19,660 nt of DNA from Prolixibacteraceae bacterium (GCA_027858145.1 JAQIDF010000336.1:1-19660), one strand, 5' to 3'. Positions 9,801 to 18,157 are shown, counted from the stretch's first letter. Notes: generated from the sequence alone by a model not told the origin. A program made the numbers and translations.

Positions 9801-12800
9801 CACGAAGGTGGTGATTTGTACATAAACCTGGGTAATGTTTCTGAAGACATTTTGAAAGATTCACGAAAAGCATTTGAGAATGGCTTACCTATTGGCGAAG
9901 TAGAGAATGTTGATACCACCGTTTGGGGACGTGTTTCAACAAAAATGCAGCTCGGTGTTGCATTCGAGAATGAAGCTACCAGCCGTGAGTATCAGGATAT
10001 CGGTCTTGACGGGTTGAATAGCAATGACGAAACGTTGTTCTTCAACGAATACCTTAACCGGATGCAAACGATATTAACACCTGAAGCTTTTGATGATGTG
10101 ATGAGTGACCCGTCTAACGATAATTTTAGCTACTATCGTAGCTCTTTGCACGACCAGATGGAACATTCAGTATTTGAACGTTACAAGAAATACAACAATG
10201 TTGAAAGTAACTCTCCAACAGATGAAATGAATACTGAATCGTATACCATGGTAGGTAAAACCCAGCCTGATGTTGAAGATATTAACGGTGATAACACCTT
10301 AAGTGAACTTGAAGCATATTATCAGTACAAGGTAAGTATTCGTCCAGAGGACATGAAGGTAGGGGAAAATTACATTGTCGATAAAGTAGCTGCCACGGTA
10401 ACCCTTCGTAATCAGGAAACCGAAACGGTTACGTGGTACCAGTTTAAAGTTCCGGTTACCGATGAGAATGAGTATGAAAAGTATGGTGAAATAAATAGTT
10501 TCAAATCCATCCGTTTCATGCGAATGTTTTTAACAAATTTTTCCGATTCAGTAATTATGCGTTTTGGGTCGTTAGGGCTTGTTCGTTCCGATTGGCGTGA
10601 AGTTGAAGATCCAATGGTTGAAGAGGGAGCCGCCGAATCGGCTAATGCAATATTTGAAACTACTTCTATCAACATTGAAGAAAACGGAAGCAAATCGCCA
10701 ATTAACTACGTTCTACCTCCCGGCATTGATCGTGAAACAGACCCCTCGAACCCTACACCAATCGAGATGAATGAACAATCGATGTTGATGAAGGTGAAGA
10801 ACCTTGAATCGGGTGATGCCCGGGCGGTATATAAAACAGCAGGTATCGATTTACGTCAGTTCAAATTCCTGCGAATGGAGGTGCATGCTGAAGAAATTGA
10901 AGATTATCCACTTAACGATGAGGAACTATCAGTTTTTATTCGCTTAGGAAACGACAAATACAATTATTACGAATATGAAATTCCACTAAAACTCACACCA
11001 AGGCCTGCAACAAGTTATAATAACGATAGGGAAACAGACCGAATGATTGTATGGCCTGAAGAAAATAGTTTGAATATTGAACTGAACCGCTTACCTGATT
11101 TAAAACTTGAGCGGAATGCCGTTGCACGCGAAGCCGGTTCCACGGTTAGTATGTCAGATGTTTATGAACAGTACGATGAAGAGTCGACCAACTCGAAAAA
11201 TATAATGAAGGTTAAAGGGAACCCGAGTTTGGCCAGTGTCGATTTGGTTTATATTGGAATTCGTAATCCTAAAAATGATGTTCCTACATCTAAATCGGTT
11301 GAAGTTTGGGTAAATGAATTGCGGGTGAGCGATTACGATCAAAGTGGAGGATGGGCTTCACAAGGGCGCATGTCGGTTCGCCTTGCCGATTTGGGTAGTG
11401 TGTCATTATCGGGTAGGACAGAATCAGTAGGCTGGGGGAGTATCAGTCAGCCGGCCAGTATGCGAAGCCTCGAAGATCGTTACCAGTTTAATCTTGCAGC
11501 TACAGCCAATCTTGGTAAATTATTGCCTGAAAAAATTGGATTAAATATGCCACTGTTCTACAGTTATTCACGCAATGTTGCAAGCCCCAAATACAGCCCG
11601 CTTAATACCGATGTTGACATGGACGATGCAATTGATGCTATTGAAGACCCTGAAGATGTGGAAGAATTGCTTGAATTGTCGCAGGATGTTGTAACACGGA
11701 AAAGTATAAACTTTAATAATATAAGCCTTGAGCCACAACGTGAAAACAGAGAGCGCAAGCCATGGCCAACCGATATTGAAAACTTCTCATTGTCGTATGC
11801 CAAAAACGAGCAGGTAAGCCATAATGTAGATGTCAAAAACTACCTGCAAAAAAACGAGAAGGCAGTGTTTAATTACAACTATTCAATGCGTTCGAACGCA
11901 ATTACACCATTCAAAAATATTGGTTTTCTCAAAAATAATGTATTTGCACTTATACGTGATTTTAATTTTTCACCTTTACCAGAACTGATCTCATTTCGCA
12001 CTGATTTAACAAGATCTTATAATGAACGAACAGCTCGTGATAATACGGGTTATGGGCTTGAAATGCCCACAACTGTTCAAAAGGACTTTATGTGGAACCG
12101 GTATTTCGACTTTAAATTTAATTTGACCCGTGCCTTGAGAATTGATTTCACAAATCAGAATGTAGCACGTATTGATGAATTGGAAGGGATCATGGATAAA
12201 GACCGTTATCCCGACGAATATGCAAAAATGATGGATGAGATTTATGAAAATATCTCTTCGTTTGGCCGGCCTGTCGACTATCAGCATAGTATAAATATCA
12301 ATTACCGTTTGCCAATTAATAAATTGCCACTGCTCGACTGGACTTCGGCCTCGGCAACATACCGTGGTACTTACGACTGGATGGCAGGTTCACAATTGCA
12401 GGATGAAAGCATAGAATTGGGTAATAATGTGGGTAATAACATGAATGCCCGTATTAACGGTCAGCTAAATTTTCTCACATTATACAATAAAGTACCGTAT
12501 TTGAAAGAAATTAATAGTAAATACCAGTCGTCTCGAAGAACATATGGTTCGAGAGCCCGGGGGCGTCAGAACCAACAACGTGAAGCCAGCAAAAGCGACG
12601 AACCCAAGCGAATAAAAGATGTAAGTTTCTCCGATAAAAATGTAGCATTCAGGGCCGATGTGCCTAAGTCTATTTTCCACAGGTTGGGAACTGAAGATGT
12701 AGAAGTTGCGGTTGTTAACGAACGGGGCGATACCATTGATGGTGAAGTTACGATAGTTGATATGAACAGGGTAAACTTTAAACCATCGGTGAGTGTTCGC

Positions 12801-14279
12801 GAAGGCCGGGTAATTGTTAACGGTAAAAAGGAAGTTGATGAACTCTTTCTGGAAAAGGCACTCGACTTTTCAGTGCGAATGCTGATGGGGGTTCGTTCGT
12901 TCAGGATAACCTACAACAAAACCGGGGCAACTTCATTGCCCGGATTCATGCCTGAACCATATTTATTTGGTATGCGTAACGATGAAAGTACCGGTAGTTC
13001 GCTGGCACCTACAATACCATTCCTGTTAGGTTGGCAGGATGAAGATTTCATTTTTGAAGCAGCCAAAAATGAGTGGATTACAACCGATAACTCCATTCAA
13101 AAGCAATATTCACTTCAAAACAGTGAAGCATGGAATTTTTCAATGCAGTTTGAACCCATTCCAAATGTGAGAATCGATTTTACGGGTTCACGCCGTGAAT
13201 CAAAAAATATTAGCAGTTATATTAATTATAATGAAAGCGAAAAGCTTTTTGAACTACAAAACAGAAGGGAAACCGGTAACTTTGAAATGACAATCTTAAC
13301 GCTGGCAACAGCTTTCAGGGAAAACTTGTCGGGCGATGAGAAAACATCGGAGTTGTTTGATGAATTCAGGAACAAAAATCGCCAGGTTATTGCAAGCCGT
13401 TTGAACGAACAGCGTGGTTGGGACGATCAAGACGGGTATGGCTTGAATCCGGATATAAAAGAAAATGGGGTGTCGCTTAACTCAGCTGATGTTATCATAC
13501 CTGCACTTTTGGCTACTTATACTGGCACCGACCCATCTCATATTTCGCTTAAATCCCGTCCCGGATTGTCATCAATCAGGCCAAACTGGCGTTTGAATTA
13601 TAATGGTAATCCACAGCAAATTGAGTGGCTTAGTGGTAATGTGCAATCGTTAAATTTCAGTCATAGTTATAAGTCATCTTTCAGCATTGGGCGTTATGAA
13701 ACCAACCTGGCATATTCGCCTGATGAGAATGGCATAAGCTGGGTGCGCGATGAAATTGACGGTAGTTCATTTGTTCCCGAACTTGCAATTTCATCGGTTA
13801 ATATTCAGGAATCATTCAACCCGCTTATTAATATTGATGTGGTTTTCAAAAACGATTTAAGTACCCGCTTTGAAATTCGTAAAACACGGAACCTTAACTT
13901 TGACTTTACGGCCAACCAGTTGAGCGAAATGACTAAGAATGAATTTTCTGTGGGTATTGGTTATCGCTTCACCGGTATGGATATGATTATCAAAACAAGC
14001 CGTGGCAGGCAAGAGGCCACAAACGATTTAAACCTGCGATTGGATATCACAGGTAGTAACTTTAAAAGTGTTTTGCGCAAAATTGATGTGGATGAAGGAG
14101 AATTAAATGGTGGAACACGAATGCTGTCGTTTGACTTTAATGCCGATTACATGTTTAGCGAGAAACTGACGGTTAAGCTATACTATCAGTATAATTTAAC
14201 CGATCCGCACAGTACGTTGAACGGCTATTTGCAAACAAACACGAAATTTGGGTTGAGCTTCAATTTTGCTATTATGTAA
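6810..14279 (+). CDS. sprA: SprA/Sov, outer-membrane translocon of the type IX secretion system
   Basis: This 2489-codon protein is the very large outer-membrane beta-barrel through which type IX cargo leaves the cell; in gliding species it is also needed for surface adhesin export. The N-terminus MKIRILDIIILITLF with GYAQ at 22-25 is a standard signal peptide, cut after A24. Beyond it, alternating polar/hydrophobic strands run to the very C-terminus, which ends in barrel-like FGLSFNFAIM. Family-typical blocks include YIDDFEGVETQ (about residue 815) and YNRALLAWYYIDREVF shortly after. A basic, Q- and S-rich segment lies near residue 1910. The start is TTG: no ATG exists in frame between an upstream TGA at 6783 and residue 93, and starting at that later Met would remove the signal peptide. 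It follows ruvA by 13 nt. Length is slightly above the roughly 2400 of the Flavobacterium protein. The frame is unbroken. Confidence 0.96.
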   Translation: MKIRILDIIILITLFVATSSIGYAQNNGDNTVEIDTTGTLKYPFEDEGEFDYSDDNKSPLFLNRPSNIETQIEYDSETGEYIIREKIGDIDYRMPKALNLEEYVKYDFDRAIKNYWRTRTEAEGIETQQGGLIPQLRIESEAFSNIFGSEVIDIRPQGYVEVQFGVESRYNGNTTLPERMRRTTNFDFENQINVSVRGKIGDKVNMDFNYNTEATFDFENEMTLDYVGKEDEIIRRIEAGNVSLPLNGTLIQGGTNLFGIKTEMQFGHLNVTTVISQHKGESNVIQTEGGAQKTKFDIKVSDYDENRHFFISKYFRDNYNSALSMLPVIRSQAVVTKIEVWITNKSQDFTSSRDILAFVDLGEPAQNLTNSVPGFEGISNYPGNASNGMYSTLNSNYPDVRYSDRVNNTLKPLETYSFKNGRDWEKINQARKLDPNEYTFNEQLGFISLRSPLNNDEVLAIAYEYTLNGEVFQVGEFTTNNIDSDKSLLLKLLKGTNLSPGMPTWDLMMKNIYNIGAYNLSSSEFDFQVTYYNDSTNTHLNYLPESELQDTILLRLMNLDNLDSQNDYTKNGDGMFDFIEGITVLSQTGRIIFPKLEPFGANVANNISDTELKDKYAFSSLYDDSKTNAEQDVEHDKFRIVGSYTGSSGSEISLNSFNLAPGSVNVTAGGQQLTEDIDYVVDYAMGRVKIINEGYIEAGTPIQVSTESQELISTQRKTMIGTYANYVFSDDFNVGGTFLFMNEKPITNKVDMGEEPVSNLMLGLDFQYDQRSKLLTDAINILPFYESDVESSISLEGEVAKLITGNSGSTDNQVYIDDFEGVETQYSFLSPYGWDLASTPQNQPSLFPEAEITNSLTYGYNRALLAWYYIDREVFVEPSSQTMPSHIKANPDARSNHYARSVNIKEIYPGKEVAISQPNYLTTLDLAYYPTEKGPYNFDAEGEPGISAGVDEKNNLKQPESRWAGIMRNIQTTNFEASNVEYVEFWVLDPFIYDEGTHEGGDLYINLGNVSEDILKDSRKAFENGLPIGEVENVDTTVWGRVSTKMQLGVAFENEATSREYQDIGLDGLNSNDETLFFNEYLNRMQTILTPEAFDDVMSDPSNDNFSYYRSSLHDQMEHSVFERYKKYNNVESNSPTDEMNTESYTMVGKTQPDVEDINGDNTLSELEAYYQYKVSIRPEDMKVGENYIVDKVAATVTLRNQETETVTWYQFKVPVTDENEYEKYGEINSFKSIRFMRMFLTNFSDSVIMRFGSLGLVRSDWREVEDPMVEEGAAESANAIFETTSINIEENGSKSPINYVLPPGIDRETDPSNPTPIEMNEQSMLMKVKNLESGDARAVYKTAGIDLRQFKFLRMEVHAEEIEDYPLNDEELSVFIRLGNDKYNYYEYEIPLKLTPRPATSYNNDRETDRMIVWPEENSLNIELNRLPDLKLERNAVAREAGSTVSMSDVYEQYDEESTNSKNIMKVKGNPSLASVDLVYIGIRNPKNDVPTSKSVEVWVNELRVSDYDQSGGWASQGRMSVRLADLGSVSLSGRTESVGWGSISQPASMRSLEDRYQFNLAATANLGKLLPEKIGLNMPLFYSYSRNVASPKYSPLNTDVDMDDAIDAIEDPEDVEELLELSQDVVTRKSINFNNISLEPQRENRERKPWPTDIENFSLSYAKNEQVSHNVDVKNYLQKNEKAVFNYNYSMRSNAITPFKNIGFLKNNVFALIRDFNFSPLPELISFRTDLTRSYNERTARDNTGYGLEMPTTVQKDFMWNRYFDFKFNLTRALRIDFTNQNVARIDELEGIMDKDRYPDEYAKMMDEIYENISSFGRPVDYQHSININYRLPINKLPLLDWTSASATYRGTYDWMAGSQLQDESIELGNNVGNNMNARINGQLNFLTLYNKVPYLKEINSKYQSSRRTYGSRARGRQNQQREASKSDEPKRIKDVSFSDKNVAFRADVPKSIFHRLGTEDVEVAVVNERGDTIDGEVTIVDMNRVNFKPSVSVREGRVIVNGKKEVDELFLEKALDFSVRMLMGVRSFRITYNKTGATSLPGFMPEPYLFGMRNDESTGSSLAPTIPFLLGWQDEDFIFEAAKNEWITTDNSIQKQYSLQNSEAWNFSMQFEPIPNVRIDFTGSRRESKNISSYINYNESEKLFELQNRRETGNFEMTILTLATAFRENLSGDEKTSELFDEFRNKNRQVIASRLNEQRGWDDQDGYGLNPDIKENGVSLNSADVIIPALLATYTGTDPSHISLKSRPGLSSIRPNWRLNYNGNPQQIEWLSGNVQSLNFSHSYKSSFSIGRYETNLAYSPDENGISWVRDEIDGSSFVPELAISSVNIQESFNPLINIDVVFKNDLSTRFEIRKTRNLNFDFTANQLSEMTKNEFSVGIGYRFTGMDMIIKTSRGRQEATNDLNLRLDITGSNFKSVLRKIDVDEGELNGGTRMLSFDFNADYMFSEKLTVKLYYQYNLTDPHSTLNGYLQTNTKFGLSFNFAIM

Positions 14280-14300
14280 TTCAAGCTTTCAGATTGAATT
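14278..14300. terminator. Inverted repeat at the convergent sprA/MerR gene ends
   Basis: AATTCAA at 14278-14284 and TTGAATT at 14294-14300 form a perfect 7-bp inverted repeat with a 9-nt loop, centred on the junction of the two convergent genes and covering both stop codons. It could act as a weak bidirectional terminator, but the stem is A+T-rich and no clear T-run follows on either strand, so the role is uncertain. Confidence 0.3.
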
Positions 14301-15165
14301 TCTTAATGATTGTATCCATTGACCAAAAAATAGTTAATCTTTTCGATTGCTTATTTTTTATTGAAACCACATGAGGGCCGCTGATGTATAAATGAATGTC
14401 CGGAAGTTCTTTAATAATTGAGTCAACATAATTGGTGATTTCCTTTTCGGTTGTAGGGCCTATGAAAGTACATATTACATAGCTGGTTTTTACCTTTTTA
14501 CTGGTTTGTATTACATCATCAGCCGGAACTGCCTGACCGAGATATGTACAGTTGTAACCGGCTTTTTTTAGCAAATAATAGTAATAGAGAATGCCCAGTT
14601 CGTGGTAATCCCATTCAGGTAAGGCTAGTAAAATATGTGGTTTTGATGTTGATGGGAGCGGAAGTTGATCAATAACTGAAAATAATTTCAGCTTGCACAT
14701 GTTAGAGAAAAAATGTTCGTGTCCGGGTGTTATTTTCCCGTTTACCCATAAGTTTCCAACAATTTTCAAGAAAGGAAATACAATGTCCTCAAAAGTTTCC
14801 TCAATACCGTATTCTTCAATATACAAATTAAATAAGTTGCTTAGCGTAGACTGATCAAAATGCAGCGAAGCATTCATCAGTTGTTCAATGGCCGTTTCTT
14901 TTGCTCCACCCGATTTGGTATGTTCTGAAGCTTGATCGATGATTTCCTTTTCACTCAATGCAGCAATCTGCGATATTTTTATGCCCTTTTTTCTTAACAG
15001 TGCAACGTTGAGTAGTTTCATTAGTTGTTGTTCACTGTAATAACGGGTATTTCCGCCGGAACGGATTGGGGTAAGCAAACCGTACCGTTGTTCCCATATA
15101 CGAATGGTGTGTGCTTTAATTTGCGACATCACCGATAATTCGCCTATTGAGTAATGTTTATTCAT
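14281..15165 (-). CDS. MerR family regulator with cobalamin-binding domain (CarH/LitR-like)
   Basis: This 294-residue regulator has an N-terminal MerR winged HTH (about 4-72; YSIGELSVMSQIKAHTIRIW and RYGLLTP), a helical cap domain (about 92-168) and a B12-binding Rossmann domain (about 176-290). The residues that hold adenosylcobalamin in light-sensing CarH are present in the same spacing: W140, E150 and H151 in the cap, and H188 in DYHELG as lower axial ligand, followed by LGQAVP. CarH-type proteins repress in the dark and fall apart in light, usually controlling carotenoid or photoprotection genes. None is seen here, so the target is unknown. It is convergent with sprA (one base apart) and divergent from mpl across 193 nt, so it may control itself, mpl, or distant genes. 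Light response is inferred. Confidence 0.9.
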   Translation of the reverse strand: MNKHYSIGELSVMSQIKAHTIRIWEQRYGLLTPIRSGGNTRYYSEQQLMKLLNVALLRKKGIKISQIAALSEKEIIDQASEHTKSGGAKETAIEQLMNASLHFDQSTLSNLFNLYIEEYGIEETFEDIVFPFLKIVGNLWVNGKITPGHEHFFSNMCKLKLFSVIDQLPLPSTSKPHILLALPEWDYHELGILYYYYLLKKAGYNCTYLGQAVPADDVIQTSKKVKTSYVICTFIGPTTEKEITNYVDSIIKELPDIHLYISGPHVVSIKNKQSKRLTIFWSMDTIIKKFNLKA

Positions 15166-15209
15166 GAGTGAAACTTCGGTTTTGAGAAATAAACCCTAAA
15201 CTAATGATT

Positions 15210-15223
15210 TTGTTTAAAAACAA
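15210..15223. promoter_or_regulatory. Short inverted repeat between the MerR gene and mpl, possible operator
   Basis: TTGTTT at 15210-15215 and AAACAA at 15218-15223, separated by AA, form a 6-bp inverted repeat in the 193-nt divergent region, 44 nt upstream of the MerR-gene ATG. It could be a regulator binding site. The surrounding gap (15166-15358) is A+T-rich; I find no full match to the TAnnTTTG box on either strand and no other gene in it. Confidence 0.25.
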
Positions 15224-15358
15224 GGTGTCGTTAATTTAAACATTTTTGTAATGGCATCGATAACTTTTTCATTCAACGTGCTTTGTTTAGTATTGATTTT
15301 ACTTATTTTTACTTAGAAACTTAAACAGTTTTTACAAACCGGATAAAAATACAATTAC

Positions 15359-16720
15359 ATGCATATTCATTTTATAGCTATTGGCGGAAGCGCCATGCAC
15401 AACCTGGCCATTGCCCTCAAACAAAAAGGTTATACCGTTACCGGTTCCGACGATGAAATTTTTGAACCTTCCCGGTCGCGTTTATTAGCACACGATTTGT
15501 TACCCCACAAAGAAGGCTGGGATCATGAAGCCATCGATAAATCAGTTGATGCCGTTATTTTAGGGATGCATGCACGTCCCGATAACCCCGAATTGCAGCG
15601 TGCTCAAGAATTGGGCATTAAAATTTACTCGTATCCCGAATACCTATACGAACAGACAAAGAACAAAAAGCGGATTGTTATAGGTGGTAGTCATGGCAAA
15701 ACCACAACTACTTCGATGGTAATGCATGTATTGGATTCATGCGGAATGAAATTTGACTATATGGTTGGTGCCAATATCAAAGGTTTCGATACCATGGTGA
15801 GACTTTCAGATGATGCAGAGATTGCCGTATTCGAAGGCGATGAATATTTGTCATCACCTATTGACGCAAGTCCCAAGTTTCACCATTACCGGCCGGATAT
15901 TGCCTTGCTTACTGGTATTGCCTGGGACCATATCAATGTTTTTCCAACATTTGAAAATTATATACACCAGTTTGAAATTTTTGTTTCGCTGATTAAACCC
16001 AAGGGAACACTCATTTATTTTGAAGAAGATAAATGCCTGAAACGCATTGCCGATAATGTAATGGGAAAGGTGCTGGTTATGCCTTATCGTACCCCATCGT
16101 ATTATATCGATAACAACAAAACCATTCTTGAATCTGATATTGGTGACATGCCTTTGTCCATTTTTGGTAAGCATAACCTACAAAATTTAGCCGGAGCCAA
16201 GTTGGTATGCTCTGAGTTGGGCATTCCCGACAAATTGTTTTACGAGAAAATTGCAGAATTTAAGGGATCATCGCGCAGGCTCGAAGTGATTGCCGACACT
16301 GATGATGCAACTGTATTTTACGACTTTGCGCATTCGCCATCGAAATTAAAGGCCACAACCGATGCAGTAAAGTCTCAATATTCTGATCGAAAGCTTGTTG
16401 CTGTGATGGAGCTGCACACGTTCAGCAGTTTAAAAAAGGAATTCCTGCCCGAGTATCACAACGCGATGTCGGCAGCCGATAAAGCCCTTATTTATTTTAA
16501 TCCGCGAACAATTACACACAAAAAGCTCGAACCAATTACCGAAAAACAGGTTGAAGAAGCCTTTGGAGGCAGTGTAAGGGTTTATACCAATGCCGATGAA
16601 TTATTTGAAGACTTAGGAAAATGTGAGTGGAAAAATACAAATCTGCTGATTATGACTTCGGGAAATTTCTCGGGCAAAGATGTGAAGTTATTTGGGCAGA
16701 AACTAATACGTAATCAATAA
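15359..16720 (+). CDS. mpl: Mur ligase family: UDP-MurNAc:L-Ala-gamma-D-Glu-meso-DAP ligase (Mpl)
   Basis: Mpl attaches the tripeptide released from old cell wall back to UDP-MurNAc, using ATP, so that murein peptides are recycled. The 453-residue protein has the three Mur domains. The N-terminal nucleotide-sugar domain opens with IHFIAIGGSAMHNLA (3-17). The central ATPase has the P-loop GGSHGKTTTTS (109-119), an acidic EGDEYLSS block, and the family signature GIAWDHINVFPTFENY. The C-terminal domain has FYDFAHSPSKLKAT and VMELHTFSSLK. The GGSAMHNLA start and the EGDEYLSSPID block are typical of Mpl rather than MurC, which carries GxGGxGM-type motifs, but MurC-like use of L-alanine cannot be fully excluded. 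It begins far from its divergent neighbour and is followed after 11 nt by the Nramp-like gene, so these two probably form an operon. Confidence 0.88.
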   Translation: MHIHFIAIGGSAMHNLAIALKQKGYTVTGSDDEIFEPSRSRLLAHDLLPHKEGWDHEAIDKSVDAVILGMHARPDNPELQRAQELGIKIYSYPEYLYEQTKNKKRIVIGGSHGKTTTTSMVMHVLDSCGMKFDYMVGANIKGFDTMVRLSDDAEIAVFEGDEYLSSPIDASPKFHHYRPDIALLTGIAWDHINVFPTFENYIHQFEIFVSLIKPKGTLIYFEEDKCLKRIADNVMGKVLVMPYRTPSYYIDNNKTILESDIGDMPLSIFGKHNLQNLAGAKLVCSELGIPDKLFYEKIAEFKGSSRRLEVIADTDDATVFYDFAHSPSKLKATTDAVKSQYSDRKLVAVMELHTFSSLKKEFLPEYHNAMSAADKALIYFNPRTITHKKLEPITEKQVEEAFGGSVRVYTNADELFEDLGKCEWKNTNLLIMTSGNFSGKDVKLFGQKLIRNQ

Positions 16721-16731
16721 ACTATTATTCT

Positions 16732-17970
16732 ATGAAAAGTAACTTGTGGAAAGCAATAGGCCCAGGTATTATTTGGGCAGGAGCAGCAATTGGAGTGTCT
16801 CATTTGGTACAATCGACACGGGCAGGTGCCGATTATGGTTTTCAACTTATTCTAATCGTCTTGTTGGCTAATGTACTGAAATATCCTTTTTTCCAGTTTG
16901 GTCCGCGTTATGCAATTGCAACAGGCGAAAGCCTTATCGACGGGTATAAACGAATGGGAAAGTGGGTTGTATTACTTTTTTTATTACTGACGACAGGTAC
17001 CATGTTTAGCATTCTGGCAGCTGTGTCGTCGGTTACTGTAGGAGTAATAACCTCTGTAATTCCAATTCCGTTGAGCTATACACAGGTTGCCATTCTTTTA
17101 TTACTGGTTTGTTCGGTAATTGTTCTAATTGGTAAATACAGGGCATTGGACCGAATTATGAAATATGTAGTTGTGGTGCTTGGCGTATCAACAATAGCAG
17201 GTTTGATTATAGCTTTTACTCATAATACAGCGCCAGTTCAGTCGTACCTAAAACCGCTGGAGTGGGGCGTTACCGATGTTGCTTTTGTCATTGCCCTTGT
17301 AGGGTGGATGCCCAGTGCTATCGATATTTCAGTTTGGAACTCGTTATGGACATTGGCAAAGATTAAAGAAAGTGGTTATAAACCCAAACTGAAAGAAACA
17401 ATGATTGATTTTAACATTGGTTATATCGGTACGGTTGTTTTATCACTCTCATTTTTAGGATTAGGCGCATTGGTGATGTACGGTAGCGGCGAATCGTTTG
17501 CCAATAACGGAACGCAGTTTGCCAACCAGTTTTTTAGCCTGTACACCAGCTCAATTGGTTCATGGGCTTACGTTATAATTGCCGTTGCAGCTATTGCCAC
17601 AATGTTTAGTACAACTCTTACCGTGCTCGATGCATATCCGCGGGTATTAAACCCGATCGTTGATGTGTTTTCAAAGAAATCAAACAACGAAAAAACGCAT
17701 CAAAAACTAAATTACTTATGGACAGCAATATTAATTATCGGGGCAGTGCTCATTATTACTGTATTATCGGGAAAAATGAGAATGCTGGTAGATATTGCCA
17801 CAACACTATCATTTATAACCGCCCCGGTTTTGGGTTACCTTAATCTCAGAGTTATGACGGCACCGCATGTTGATAAAAAATACCGACCCAAGATGCCGCT
17901 TCGTATTTTAAGCTGGATAGCCATTGTGGTATTTTCCCTGTTTTCGGTTTATTATTTGTTTGTTTATTAA
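16732..17970 (+). CDS. Nramp-fold transporter with non-canonical metal site
   Basis: This 412-residue polytopic protein has about eleven membrane helices and the general outline of Nramp (SLC11) divalent-metal transporters: IGPGIIWAGAAIG at 9-21 and RAGADYGFQ at 30-38 match the family's first-helix surroundings. The metal-binding motif DPGN of helix 1 is replaced by GVSH (21-24). In helix 6 the usual MPHN reads MPSA (M193-A196), so the Met is kept but the small residue three positions before it is Val. The Asp and Asn ligands for Mn2+/Fe2+ are therefore absent, and the substrate is probably not a classical transition metal imported by the canonical mechanism. It follows mpl by 11 nt; no functional link is obvious. 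Annotation pipelines may call it a metal transporter; I would not name the ion. Confidence 0.8.
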   Translation: MKSNLWKAIGPGIIWAGAAIGVSHLVQSTRAGADYGFQLILIVLLANVLKYPFFQFGPRYAIATGESLIDGYKRMGKWVVLLFLLLTTGTMFSILAAVSSVTVGVITSVIPIPLSYTQVAILLLLVCSVIVLIGKYRALDRIMKYVVVVLGVSTIAGLIIAFTHNTAPVQSYLKPLEWGVTDVAFVIALVGWMPSAIDISVWNSLWTLAKIKESGYKPKLKETMIDFNIGYIGTVVLSLSFLGLGALVMYGSGESFANNGTQFANQFFSLYTSSIGSWAYVIIAVAAIATMFSTTLTVLDAYPRVLNPIVDVFSKKSNNEKTHQKLNYLWTAILIIGAVLIITVLSGKMRMLVDIATTLSFITAPVLGYLNLRVMTAPHVDKKYRPKMPLRILSWIAIVVFSLFSVYYLFVY

Positions 17971-18044
17971 GAAATATCGGCCATTCACTAAAACTTTAAT
18001 ACACTTCACTCATTCTTTTTGTTTTGTACATATAAATAATTTAA

Positions 18045-18082
18045 GTTCATGGTTTTGTATTTAATTTGAAAAAACCATGGAC
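18045..18082. promoter_or_regulatory. 12-bp inverted repeat upstream of cas6, possible operator or RNA hairpin
   Basis: GTTCATGGTTTT at 18045-18056 and AAAACCATGGAC at 18071-18082 are reverse complements at 11 of 12 positions (the exception is T-G) with a 14-nt A+T-rich spacer. The right arm contains the ATG (18077) of the small ORF before cas6. As DNA it is a plausible dimeric repressor operator; as RNA it would hide that start codon. The preceding gap (17971-18044) shows no gene and no full promoter match. Confidence 0.5.
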
Positions 18083-18157
18083 CAACCAAAAATTGAACGT
18101 TTACTTCGCTTACTAATGATGCTTACTTCAAGTTTTGATGAAATAAAAACGATATGA
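18077..18157 (+). pseudogene. 26-codon ORF before cas6, remnant of an HTH/WYL-type regulator
   Basis: The ORF opens MDQPKIERLLRLLMMLTS and stops after SFDEIKTI. The first 18 residues resemble the start of the HTH (DeoR/YafY-like) domain of WYL regulators, where a K-I-x-R-L-L-x-L-L-x-x-L-T helix precedes the DNA-binding helices; the rest of that domain and the whole WYL domain are missing. Its TGA (18155-18157) overlaps the cas6 ATG (18154-18156) in an ATGA arrangement, which normally means coupled translation. It may be a decayed regulator whose head and promoter now serve as a leader for cas6, or a small functional leader peptide. The family resemblance is by eye over a short stretch; WYL regulators are known neighbours of CRISPR-Cas genes. 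Confidence 0.4.

Noticed and set aside
15359..16720. MurC rather than Mpl
   Set aside because: The opening GGSAMHNLA and the EGDEYLSSPID and GIAWDHINVFPTFENY blocks fit Mpl; no other mur genes are nearby as would be expected for the division-wall cluster.
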